Below, in pieces: positions 16,501 through 28,500 of a DNA stretch of 64,000 bases. Made by a program: the position numbers and the translations under genes. This DNA comes from Nocardia elegans NBRC 108235 (lineage in GTDB: Bacteria > Actinomycetota > Actinomycetes > Mycobacteriales > Mycobacteriaceae): the NCBI RefSeq assembly GCF_001612845.1, contig NZ_BDBF01000011.1, positions 62,001 to 126,000 on the forward strand, written 5' to 3'. Positions within the stretch are counted from its first letter, which is position 1. Each line of letters opens with the position of its first letter. The notes under the pieces were generated by a model. It did no database searches and was not told the DNA's origin. It saw only the letters and a program-made list of their open reading frames with translations.

Positions 16501-19500
16501 AACATGCAGAAGCCGCAGCTGCGGCTGCCCGGACTGGTCGCCGAAACGGTCGAATTCGACGGCGCGGTGGCGAAATTCGATCTGCAGCTCACCGCCGTGC
16601 CGCGATCGGACGCGGGTGCCCCGGCCGGCGTATCGGCCATGTTCACCTACGCGCTGGATCTGTTCGACGAGCCGACCGTCGCCACCTACGCCGACCGGCT
16701 GGTGCGGGTGCTGGAGGGCATCGTCGCCGATCCGGCGGCTGCCGTGGGCGATATCGAGCTGCTCGATCCGGCCGAGCGCCTGCGCATCCTGCAGGACTGG
16801 AACGACACGGCCCACCGGGTCGAACCGGAGCTGCTGCTCGACGGCTATCGGCGCACGGCGCTGCGCAATCCGGACGCGGTGGCGGTCACCTACGAGGGTG
16901 CGCAGCTGACCTACGCCGAATTCGACGCGCAGGTCAATCAGCTGGCGCGCCTGCTGATTTCGCGCGGTGTCGGCCCGGATGCCCTGGTCGGCCTGGCGAT
17001 CCGCCGATCGCTGGATCTGGTGGTCGGCATGTACGCGATCGTGGCGGCCGGTGGTGCGTACGTGCCGCTGGATCCCGATCATCCGGCGGACCGCATCGCG
17101 CACATCCTCGATACCGCCCAGCCCGTCTGCGTCGTGACCACCGTCGCCGATACCGTCGCGGTGCCCGCGCGGCTTCCGGTGCTGCGGCTGGACACCATGG
17201 ATCTCGGCGGCTTCGATCCGAGCCCGATCCGGCCCGGCGAACTGCTCGCGCCGGTGCGGCCGGACCATCCGGCCTACGTCATCTTCACCTCCGGCTCCAC
17301 CGGCCGACCCAAGGGCGTCGCGGTCTCGCATGCCGCGATCAACAACCAGATCGAGTGGATGCTGGCCGCCTACCCGCTGGGCAGCGGCGACGTCTATCTG
17401 CAGAAGACGGCGACCACCTTCGACGTCTCGCTGTGGGGCTATTTCATGCCGCTGCGGGCGGGTGCGGAGCTGGTCGTGGCCACCCACGACGGCCATCGCG
17501 ATCCGCTGTACGTCGCGGAAACCATTGCCGCGCACGGAGTTACGGTCACCGACTTCGTCCCGTCGATGCTCACCGTCTTCGCCGCGCACATCGCGGCGGG
17601 CAGCTGCCCGAGCCTGCAGGACATCTTCGTGATCGGCGAGGCGCTGCCGCCGGAGACCGCCGATGCCGTGCACGCGGTGTGCGATGCGCGCATCCACAAC
17701 CTGTACGGGCCCACCGAGGCCGCGGTGTCGGTCACGTATTGGCCGGTCGGTGAGGACGACCGGCCGACCGTGCCGATCGGCCTGCCGCAGTGGAACACTC
17801 GCGTCTACGTGCTCGACGGCCGTCTGCGTCCGGTGCCGGTGGGCGTGCCCGGTGAGCTGTATCTCGCGGGAGACCAGCTGGCCCGCGGCTATGTGCGCCG
17901 CCCCGACCTGACCGCGGACCGGTTCGTGGCCAACCCGTTCGGCCACGGCGAGCGGATGTACCGCACCGGCGATCTGGTGCTGTGGCGTGACGCCGACGAG
18001 ACCCGGCCCGCCCGGCTCGACTACATCGGCCGCACCGACTTCCAGGTGAAGTTCCGCGGCCAGCGCATCGAGCTGGGCGAGATCGAGACCGCGCTACTGG
18101 CGCTGCCGGGCGTGAGCCAGGCGGTCGCGCTGGTGATGGGCTCGGCACTGGGCGATCAGCTGGTCGCCTATGTCGTCGCCCAGCCGCGCACCACCCTCGA
18201 TCCCGAGCGCCTGCGCAACGGCGTGAAGGATTCGCTTCCGGCCTATATGGTTCCGGCGGTCGTCGTGGTTCTCGACGCCTTCCCGCTCAATCCGAGCGGC
18301 AAACTCGACCGCAAGGCGCTGCCCGAACCCACCTTCAGCAGCCGCGAATTCCGGGCGCCGAGTACTCCGGTGGAGGAGATCGTCGCGGAGGTCTTCGGCT
18401 CCGTGCTAGGCCTGGAACGGGTCGGCGCCGACGACGACTTCTTCGCCCTCGGCGGCAATTCGCTGATCGCCACGCAGGTGGTGGCCCGCCTCGGTGCGGC
18501 GGTCGGCGGCCGCGTGCCGGTGCGGTCGCTGTTCGAGACGCCCACGGTGGCCGGACTGGCCGCCACCCTCGATTCCCAGACCCACATCCGGCGCGGTGTG
18601 GAACTGGGCTCGATCGAGCGCCCGGAACAACTGCCGCTCTCGCTCGCGCAGCAGCGCATGTGGTTCCTCAACCGCTTCGACCAGGCCGAAACCGCCGAGG
18701 AGGCGGTGCATTCCGGTTCGGCGGCCTACAACCTGCCCTTCGCGCTGCGGCTGACCGGCAGCCTGGATGTGGAGGCGCTGGGCGCGGCCCTCGACGACGT
18801 GGTCGCGCGGCACGAGGTGTTGCGCACGGTCTACCCGGAGACTCCCGAGGGTCCCGTGCAGGTGATCCTGCCGGCCGACACCCGGCTGGGCCTGCGGCCG
18901 GAACGCACCGCCGCCGCCGCGATCGCCGATGCGGTATATGCCCTGGCCGCAACGCCTTTCGATGTCACCTCCGAGGTTCCGCTGCGGGTGCGGCTACTGG
19001 AGATCTCCGATCTCGCCCCTGGTTCGCGACGCGAATACGTGCTCGCCGTGGTGGTGCACCACATCGCCGCCGACGCGTCCTCGATGGGCCCGCTGGTGCG
19101 CGACGTGATGACCGCCTACGCCGCCCGCACCTGCGGCGCCGCGCCGGACTGGGCGCCGCTGCGCGTGCAGTACGCCGATTACGCGCTGTGGCAGCGTGCC
19201 GTCCTGGGCTCGGAGTCGCAGTCGGATTCCATTGCCGCCCAGCAGATTTCGTACTGGCAGCGCGAGCTGGCCGGCCTGCCGGACGTGCTGGAGCTGCCCA
19301 CCGATCGCCCGCGTCCGCCGGTGGCGACGCTGGCCGGTGCGCGCGTGGACGTGCGGATCGCACCCGAGGTGCACGCGGGCCTGGTCGAGCTGGCCCGCGC
19401 CCACGGCGCCACGCTGTTCATGGTCGTGCATTCGGCGTTCGCGCTGCTGCTGGCCCGGTTGTCGGGTAGCGACGACATCGCCGTCGGCAGCCCGGTCGCC

Positions 19501-22500
19501 GGTCGCGGTGAGGCCGAACTCGACGATCTGATCGGCATGTTCGTCAACACCGTCGTCTTCCGGACCCGTGTCGAGCGCGGCGAGCCGTTCACCGAGCTGC
19601 TCGCCCGCCAGCGCGAAACCGATCTGCAGGCCTTCGCCCACGCCGACATTCCGTTCGAGCGGCTGGTCGAGGTGCTGAACCCGCCGCGTTCCACCGCGCA
19701 CCACCCGCTGTTCCAGGTGGGCCTGTCGTTCCAGAACCTGGCGCGCACCGAACTGGAACTGCCCGGATTGAGCGTCGCCGGTGTGGACGCCGATCTGGAC
19801 GTCTCGCAGTTCGACCTGCATCTGATCGTGGCCGACGCGTACGACGCGGACGGAAATCCGGACGGCATCGGTGGTTTCCTCACCTACGCCACGGATCTGT
19901 TCGACGCCGCGACCGCCGAATCGATCGTCGAGCGGCTGTCGCTGCTGCTGGCCGGTGTGGTCGCCGAGGCCGCCACTGCGGTCGGCGATCTCGACATCCT
20001 GACCTCGGCCGAGCGGGCCGCGCTGGAGCGTGCCGCGACCGGCGCGTCGCATCCGGTCGCTGCCGCGACGCTGCCGGAACTGCTGGCGGCGACGATCGCC
20101 GCACGGCCGCACGCAGTGGCCCTGACGGCCGATGCCGACGAGCAGTTCGGCGGTACACCCGCCGAGCTCACCTACGGCGAACTCGGCGAGCGCGTCCACC
20201 GCCTCGCCCGGCATCTGATCTCGCTCGGCGTCGGCCCCGAATCGCGGGTCGCGCTGGCCCTGCGGCGCGGCGTCGATCTGGTGGTCGCGATGTACGCCGT
20301 CTCGGTGGCCGGTGGCGCGTATGTGCCGCTCGATCCGGATCAGCCCGCCGAACGCGTCGGCTACATCCTCGATTCCGCCGACCCGGTGTGCGTGCTGACC
20401 ACCTCGGATATTCCGAACCTGCCCGGACGTACCGCACCCTCGGCAGCCGCCGCGGCGACCCGGGATTGGCGCGGTCGCTCGCAGTCCATGCCCGCGCTGG
20501 CCGGTTCCGGCCGGTCCGCGGCGCGCGAGGACGTCGTGCGCCTCGACGAGCTGGATCTGTCGGGCCTGTCGGCGCGGCCGGTCACCGACGCCGACCGGAT
20601 CGCACCGCTGCTGCCGCAGCACACGGCCTACGTGATCTTCACCTCCGGTTCGACCGGACGCCCCAAGGGCGTGGCGGTGCCGCACGGCGCGATCGTCAAC
20701 CAATTGGTGTGGAAGACGGCCGAATTCGGGCTCGGAGCCGATGACGCGGTACTGCTGAAGACCGCCGCGACCTTCGACCTGTCGGTCTGGGAGTTCTGGT
20801 CCGCGGCGGTGTCGGGCGGACGGCTGGTGATCGCCGCGCCCGACGGACATCGCGATCCGGCCTACCTGAACGATCTGATCCGGCGCGCCGGCGTCACCAC
20901 GCTGCATGTGGTGCCGTCGATGCTGGACGCCCTGCTCACCGAGGCTCGGACGAATAACGCACCCGAGGCGACGAGCCCGCTGCGGCGAGTCCTCGCCATC
21001 GGTGAGGCGCTGCCCGCGGCGCTGGCGCAGCGGTTCGCCTCCGCCCATTCCGAGGTCGAGCTCTACAACCTGTACGGTCCGACCGAGGCCGCGGTCTCGA
21101 TCACCGCGCACCGCGTCGGCGCGGCCGGCGAACTGTCGGTGCCGATCGGCGCACCCGAGTGGAACAGCAGTGTCTACGTGCTGGATTCGCGCCTGCACCC
21201 GGTGCCGGTGGGCGTCTCCGGTGAGCTCTATCTGGCCGGTGCGCAGCTGGCGCGCGGCTATTTCGGCCGGGCCGATCTGACCGCGGAGCGCTTCGTGGCC
21301 GACCCGTTCGGCAGCGGTACGCGCATGTACCGCACCGGCGACCTGGTGGCCTGGACGGCGAACGGTGAGCTGGAGTATCGCGGCCGCACCGACTTCCAGG
21401 TCAAGGTGCGCGGTTTCCGCATCGAACTGGGGGAGATCGAGGCGGCGCTGCTGCGTCTGCCGCAGCTCGCCCAGGCGGTCGTGGTGGCGAAGTCCGACCC
21501 GCGCACCGGCGATCGGCTCGTCGCGTATCTGGTCTCCGCGGACCGGGAACTCGATGTGGCACAGGTGAAGTCGGCACTCGCCTCGGCGCTGCCGAACTAC
21601 ATGGTGCCCGCGGCCTTCGTGGTCCTCGACGCGCTGCCGCTCACCGTGAACGGCAAACTCGACCGGAAGGCCCTGCCGGAGCCGGAATTCGAGACCACCG
21701 CCTTCCGTGCGCCCTCGACTCCGGTGGAGGAGATCGTGGCCGGCACCTTCGCCGAGGTGCTGGGGATCGACCGGGTGGGCCTGGACGACGACTTCTTCGC
21801 CCTCGGCGGTAACTCGCTGCTGGCCACTCAGGTGGCCGCGCGGATCGGCGCCGCGCTCGAGGTGCGCGTGCCGGTGCGCGCGCTGTTCGAGGCGGCGACC
21901 GTGGGCGCACTGGCCGCCCGGGTGGAGCGCACCGGAACCGAACGGCCGCGGCTGCCGCTGGTCGCCGGTCCGCGTCCGGACGCCGTTCCGCTGTCCTACG
22001 CCCAGCAGCGGATGTGGTTCCTCAACCAATTCGACACCGCCGCAACGGTGTACAACATCCCGGTCGCCATCCGGCTGTCCGGTGCGCTGGACGTGGCCGC
22101 GCTGCGGCAGGCCGTCGCGGATCTGGTGGCCCGGCACGAGGTGCTGCGGACCATCTATCCGGAATCCGAGTCCGGCGGCGCGGTGCAGCAGGTGCTGGCG
22201 CCGGGCGCGGTGAGCATCGATCTGGAGCCGGTGCAGATCGGTGAGGAGCGGGTGGCCCACGAGGTGGGGCGTCAGGTCGCGAGCGGATTCGACGTGACCA
22301 CCGAGATCCCGTTCCGAATCCGGTTGTTCCAGCTCTCGGCGAGCGAGTTCGTCCTCGTCTTCGTCGCCCACCACATCGCGGCCGACGGCTGGTCGATGGG
22401 CCCGCTGACCCGGGATCTGATGACCGCCTATGTGGCCCGGGCCGCCGGACAGGCGCCCTCGTGGGCGCCGCTGCCGATCCAGTACGCCGATTACGCGCTG

Positions 22501-25500
22501 TGGCAGCGCGCCGCACTGGGCGCCGAGGACGATCCGGAATCCCTGGTCAGCGCCCAATTGTCGTACTGGACACAGGAACTGGCCGACCTGCCTGACGAGC
22601 TGCGGTTGCCCGCGGACCGGCCGCGGCCCGCGGTGCAGAGCTTCGCCGGCGCCAAGGTCGATTTCGCCGTCGATTCGCAGGTGCACGCCGGCCTCACCGC
22701 GCTGGCGCAGCGGCACAATTCCACGGTGTTCATGGTGGTGCACACCGCCCTGGCGGTCTTCCTGGCCCGCATGTCGGGTACCGAGGACATCGCCATCGGT
22801 GCGCCGATCGCGGGCCGCGGTGAGGCCGAACTCGACGATTTGATCGGCATGTTCGTCAACACGCTGGTACTGCGCAGCCGGGTGACGCCGGGCCGCAGCT
22901 TCGCCGAACTGCTGGCCGACAACCGGGAAACCGATCTGCGCGCCTTCGCCCACGCCGACGTGCCGTTCGAGCGGCTGGTCGAGGCGCTGGACCCGGAGCG
23001 CTCCACCGCCCGGCATCCGCTGTTCCAGGTGGCGCTGTCGTTCGAGAATCTGGCCGGAACCAGTTTCGAACTGCCGGGCCTGAGCTTCACCGCCCTGGAT
23101 CCGGCCGCCGACACCGCGAAATTCGATCTGCTGCTGACGCTGCGCGAACAGCGCACCGGATCCGGCGGCGAGGCCGGCATCTTCGGCGAGTTCACCTATG
23201 CCACCGATCTTTTCGACCGGGACACGGTCGTCGACTTCGGCCGGCGGCTGGGCCGGATCCTCGCCGCGGTCGCGCGCGACGCCGATATCGCGGTCGGCGA
23301 TCTCGACATCCTGGTCGGATCCGAAGCCGAGGATCTCGCCGCTCGCACCGGACTTCCCGCGGTGGCGCCCGCCACGCTGCCGGATCTGATGGCGGCCGCG
23401 GTCGCGGCGAATCCGGACGGTCCGGCGGTGGTCGTGGGCGGGCGCGCGTTCACCTATGCCCAGCTGGATCTGGCCTCGACCAAACTGGCCCGCCGGCTCA
23501 TCGAACTGGGTGCCGGGCCGGACAAGCATGTGGCGGTGGCCATTCCGCGCTCGCTCGAGGGTGTGGTGGCGCTGTGGTCGGTCGCCAAGTCGGGTGCGGC
23601 GTTCGTGCCGATCGACCCGACCTATCCGTACGACCGCATCGCGCACATGGTCGCCGACTGCCGCGCGGACCTCGGAGTCACCGTGCGGGCCGAGGTCGCG
23701 GACCTGCCGGATACCGCCGGCGGCTGGATCGTGCTCGATGATCCCAACTTCGCCTACGAGGTCGATTCCCTGTCCGGCGCACCGGTTTCCGATGCCGAAC
23801 GCCTGGCCCCGCTGCGCCCGGACAACACCGCCTACCTCATCTACACCTCGGGTTCCACCGGTCTGCCCAAGGGCGTCGTGGTCACCCATGCGGGTCTGGC
23901 GAACTTCAGCGCCGAACAGCGGGAGCGCTACCGGCTGGATCGCGATTCGCGGGCGCTGGCGTTCGCGTCGCCGTCCTTCGACGCCTCGATGCTGGAGTTG
24001 CTGCTGGCCATCGGTGCGTGCGGGGCGCTGGTGATCGTGCCGCCACGCACTTTCGGCGGTGAGGAACTGGCCGAGGTGATCCGCGGTCAGCGGGTCACGC
24101 ACGCCTTCCTCACTCCGTCGGTCCTGGCCTCGCTGGATTCGGATGCGCTGGCCTCGATGCAGGTCATCGTCGCCGGTGGTGAGGCCGTGCCGGCCGATCT
24201 GGTCGCCAAATGGGGTGGCGCGCCGGATGGTTCGGGCCGCCGGTTCCACAACGGGTACGGCCCCACCGAGACCACGATCATGACCAACATCAGCGATCCG
24301 CTCTCGCCCGGTGACGTGGTGACCATCGGCGGGCCGATCCGCGGCATGCGGGCGCTGATCCTCGACTCGCGGCTGCGGCTGGTGCCCGAAGGCGTCGCCG
24401 GCGAACTGTATCTGGGCGGCATCCAGTTGGCCCGCGGCTACCACGACCGGCCCGGTCTCACCGCCGCCCGGTTCGTCGCCGATCCGTACGGCCCGCCCGG
24501 GCAGCGGCTCTACCGCACCGGCGACGTGGTGCGCTGGCGTCGCGGCGAGCCGGTGGTGGAATATGTGGGCCGCAACGACTTCCAGGTCAAGATCCGCGGC
24601 CTGCGCATCGAACTGGGCGAGATCGACAGTGCGCTGATCGATCAGCCGGGCGTCGATTTCGCGGTCACCGTGGGGCATCGCACCGCCACGGGCACGACGA
24701 TTCTCGTCTCCTATGTGCGTTCGACCGCCGGTCTACCGCTGGATACCGAGACGCTGACCGCCGAACTCGCCGCGCGGCTGCCGGAGTACATGGTTCCGAC
24801 CGCGATCGTGGTCCTGGACGAGATTCCGCTGACCCCGGTCGGCAAACTCGATCGCAAGGCCCTGCCGGAACCGGTCCTGGAGGCCAAGCGCTACCGCGCA
24901 CCGCAGACCGCCACCGAACAGGTGGTCGCCGAGGTGATCGGTGAGGTGCTGGGCGTCGATCGCGTCGGCGTGGACGACGACTTCTTCGCCCTCGGTGGCG
25001 ACAGCATCGTCTCCATCCAGGTCGTGTCCCGGGCGCGGGCGCGCGGCGTGCACTTCACCCCGCGCGACGTGTTCACCGCGCGCACGGTCGAGGCGCTGGC
25101 CCGCGCGGCCACCGTCGAGGCGCCGGCCGCCGCCGAGCAGTCCGGACCGATGCCGTTGCCGCCGGCCGCGATTCGCGCGCTGGAACTCGACCCCTCCGGT
25201 CGCGAGCTCCGGGCGATCGCCCTCGATATTCCGGCCGACTGCGATCCCGAGCGGATTCGTGCGGCGGTGACCGGGGTGCTCGACCGGCATGCCGTCCTGT
25301 CGGCTCGCCTGGATGTGGAGGCCGGCGCCCTGGTGATTCCGGAAACTCCCGTCCCAGCGATCCTGCGGCAGTTCGTGCCCGGGCCCGACGCCGTCGACCT
25401 GGCGGTGCGATCGCTGGCACAGGAGCTCGATCCGGCCGACGGGCGCACCATCGCCTTCGCGCTGATCGCGCCCCCCGACCCGGGGGAATCCGCGGGCGCC

Positions 25501-28500
25501 GCAACGAGTCTGGTCGTGGCCGCCAACGGTCTGGTGGTGGACGACACCTCGTGGCGCATCGTCGTCGACGAACTGTCGGAGTCGTGGGCGGGCGGACATT
25601 CCGCGCCCGCAGCCGTCGATGCCGGTCCGCTGGGCGTGGGTCGCGCGCTCGCGGCGAGTGCCGTCGCGGCCGAGACCGTGGCGCAACTCGACTGGTGGCA
25701 GAGTCATCTCGCCGACGCGCCCGCCGACGCTCCGGTCGAGGGCATCGATCTGGCTGCGCGCGGCCGGGTCTCGCTGGTCATCACCGCCGAGGGCGCGGCC
25801 GCCGTGGACGCGGTCGCGCACGCCTATCACGCCACCATCGAGGATGTGCTGCTCACCGCGTTCGCGCTGGCGCAGGAACGGGGCGCCCGTGCCGATGCCG
25901 GTGATCTGATCGGCACCGTGGTGCGGCTGGCGGCCGACGGCCGTGCGGTCGCCGGCGCCGAATCCGCCGGTACGGTCGGTGGTTTCACCTCGACCTATCC
26001 GCTGCTGGTCGGCCTCACCGATATCGATGTCGAGCAGGCGCTGCTCGGTAACCGCGCCGCGGGCGACGCCATCGCGCAGATCAAGGAACTGCGGCGCGGG
26101 GTGCCCGATTCGGGTGTCGGCTACGGTCTGCTGCGGTATCTCAACGCCGACACCGCGCCCGCGCTGGCCGCGGCCCCGCAGGGCCGCACCGCGTTCCGCT
26201 ACCGCGATCTGCGTCCGGCCCGGCCGTATCCGCACCTGCCCGCGGCCGATCTGCTGCTCGACATCACCGTCGACGCCACCGAGGACGGACTGCTCGCGCG
26301 ATTCGATTACGCGGCAGCCGTTTTCACCGTCGACCAGGTGAAGGAGTTCGCCGGACTGTGGGTGCGTGCGCTGGGCGGCCTCGCCGAGCACGGAACCCAC
26401 GCCGACGCCGGCGGTTTCACCGTGTCCGACTTCGAACTGGTCCGCCTGGAAACCGCCGATATCGCGAAGTTGTCGCAGGACTACCCGAATCTGGCCGATG
26501 TCTGGCCGGTGACGCCGCTGCAGTCGGGCATGCTGTTCCACGCCCTGCTGGCCGACACCTCGACCGACGTCTACATCACCCAGTTCACCCTGGATCTGGG
26601 CGGTGCCGTGGACGAGCGGCGGCTGCGCGCGGCCGCACAGGCAGTGCTGGACCGGCACGACAACCTACGGGTCGCCTTCGCCGCCGATGCCGCCGGGAAT
26701 CCGGTGCAGGTGGTGCTCGATCACGTCGACGTCCCGTGGCGCAGTATCGATCTCACCGATCTGGCACCCGAGGCCGCCGAGGCCGAAGCGGTCCGGATGT
26801 GTGAACTCGACTACGGCCGGCGGTTCGCGATGGACCGGGCGCCGCTGCTGCGGTTCACCCTGTTCCGGCTCGGCGCCGACGCCTACCGGCTGCTCGTCAC
26901 CAGCCACCACATCCTCATCGACGGCTGGTCGACGCCGCTGCTCATGCAGGATCTGCTCACGCTGTACGCGGTGGGCGCGCGGTCGCGGCAGCTGCCGCCG
27001 GCCGGATCCTACGGTGACTATCTGCGCTGGCTGACCGCGCAGGATCCGGCCGCCGCGCGGGCGCAGTGGCAGCGGGCGCTGGACGGGATCACCGAGCCGA
27101 CACCGCTGGCGCCGGTCGACCCGAGCCGGGAGATCTCCGCGGGTGTGGGCGAAATCGGCTTCGAGCTGTCGGTCGCCGACACCACCGAGCTGACCCGCCT
27201 CGCCGCCCGGCTCGGTGTCACGGTCAACACCGTGGTGCAGGCGGCGTGGGGTCTGCTCATCGGCCGCAGCATCGATCGCGACGACGTCGTCTTCGGCGCC
27301 ACGGTATCCGGGCGCCCGCCCGCGCTGCCGGGTGTGGAGACGATGGTCGGATTGTTCCTCAACGCCATTCCGGTGCGGGTGCGTCTGGGCGCCACCGACA
27401 CGCTGGCCGGACTGCTGAGCCAGTTGCAGGCCGAACAGGCGGCGCTGCTGGACTTCCACTACCTGGGCCTGAGCGATATCCAGCAGGCCGTCGGAGTGGA
27501 AGGGCTGTTCGATTCGCTGGTCGTGTTCGAATCCTTCCCGGTCGATCGCGACGGACTCGACCGGGTCGGCTCGATCGACGGTATGCACGTCACCGGCATC
27601 GGCGCGGTCAACGGCACGCACTATCCGGTGACGGTGATCGTGGTGCTGGACAACCAGCTCCGGATCAGCCTGAAGTATCTGCGCGACGTCTTCGACGAAG
27701 CGGCGGCGCAGGCGCTGTCGCAGCGGCTCGCGGCGCTCATCGGCCGCTTCACCGATACACCACAGGCTCGGGTCGCCGATGTCGATGCGCTGCTGGACGG
27801 CGAGCGCGCCGCACTGGAGACCCGCAACGCCACCGATGTGCCGCAGCTGCGCGATCAGGCGACCCTGCTGAGCCTGTTCGACGAGCAGGTGGCCCGCACC
27901 CCGCAGGCGCCGGCGCTGCACTTCGGCGACGTGACGCTGAGCTACCGCGAGCTGGATCTGCGGTCGCGTGCCCTCGCCGCCGAACTGCTCGGCCGGGGAG
28001 TGGAACCGAATTCGCTGGTGGCCGTGGCCATGCGGCGTTCGATCGACCTGGTGGTCGGCATCTACGCGGTGCTGCGGACGGGTGCGGGTTATGTCCCCGT
28101 CGACCCGGATCACCCGGCCGAACGCAACGAATTCGTGCTGGCCAACGCCCGTCCGGTGTGCGTGCTGACCACGGGCCGCGACGGCTTCGCCACCGACAGC
28201 GGAGTCCCGGTCGTCGATATCTCCGGATTGGACGGCGAGCCGGAATCGGTTGCGGCACTGCGGTTCCCGTACGTCCATCCGGACGCGGTGGCCTATGTCA
28301 TCCACACCTCCGGCTCGACCGGCCGGCCGAAGGGCGTGGTGATCACGCACCGGCAGATGACCAACCAGTTCCGGTGGGCGCAGCGGACCTATCCGCACGA
28401 CACCGGCGACGTCGTCCTGCACAAGACACCGATCACCTTCGACATCTCGACGTGGGAGTTGTTCTGGCCGTTGCAGACCGGTGCGGCGATCGTGATCGCC

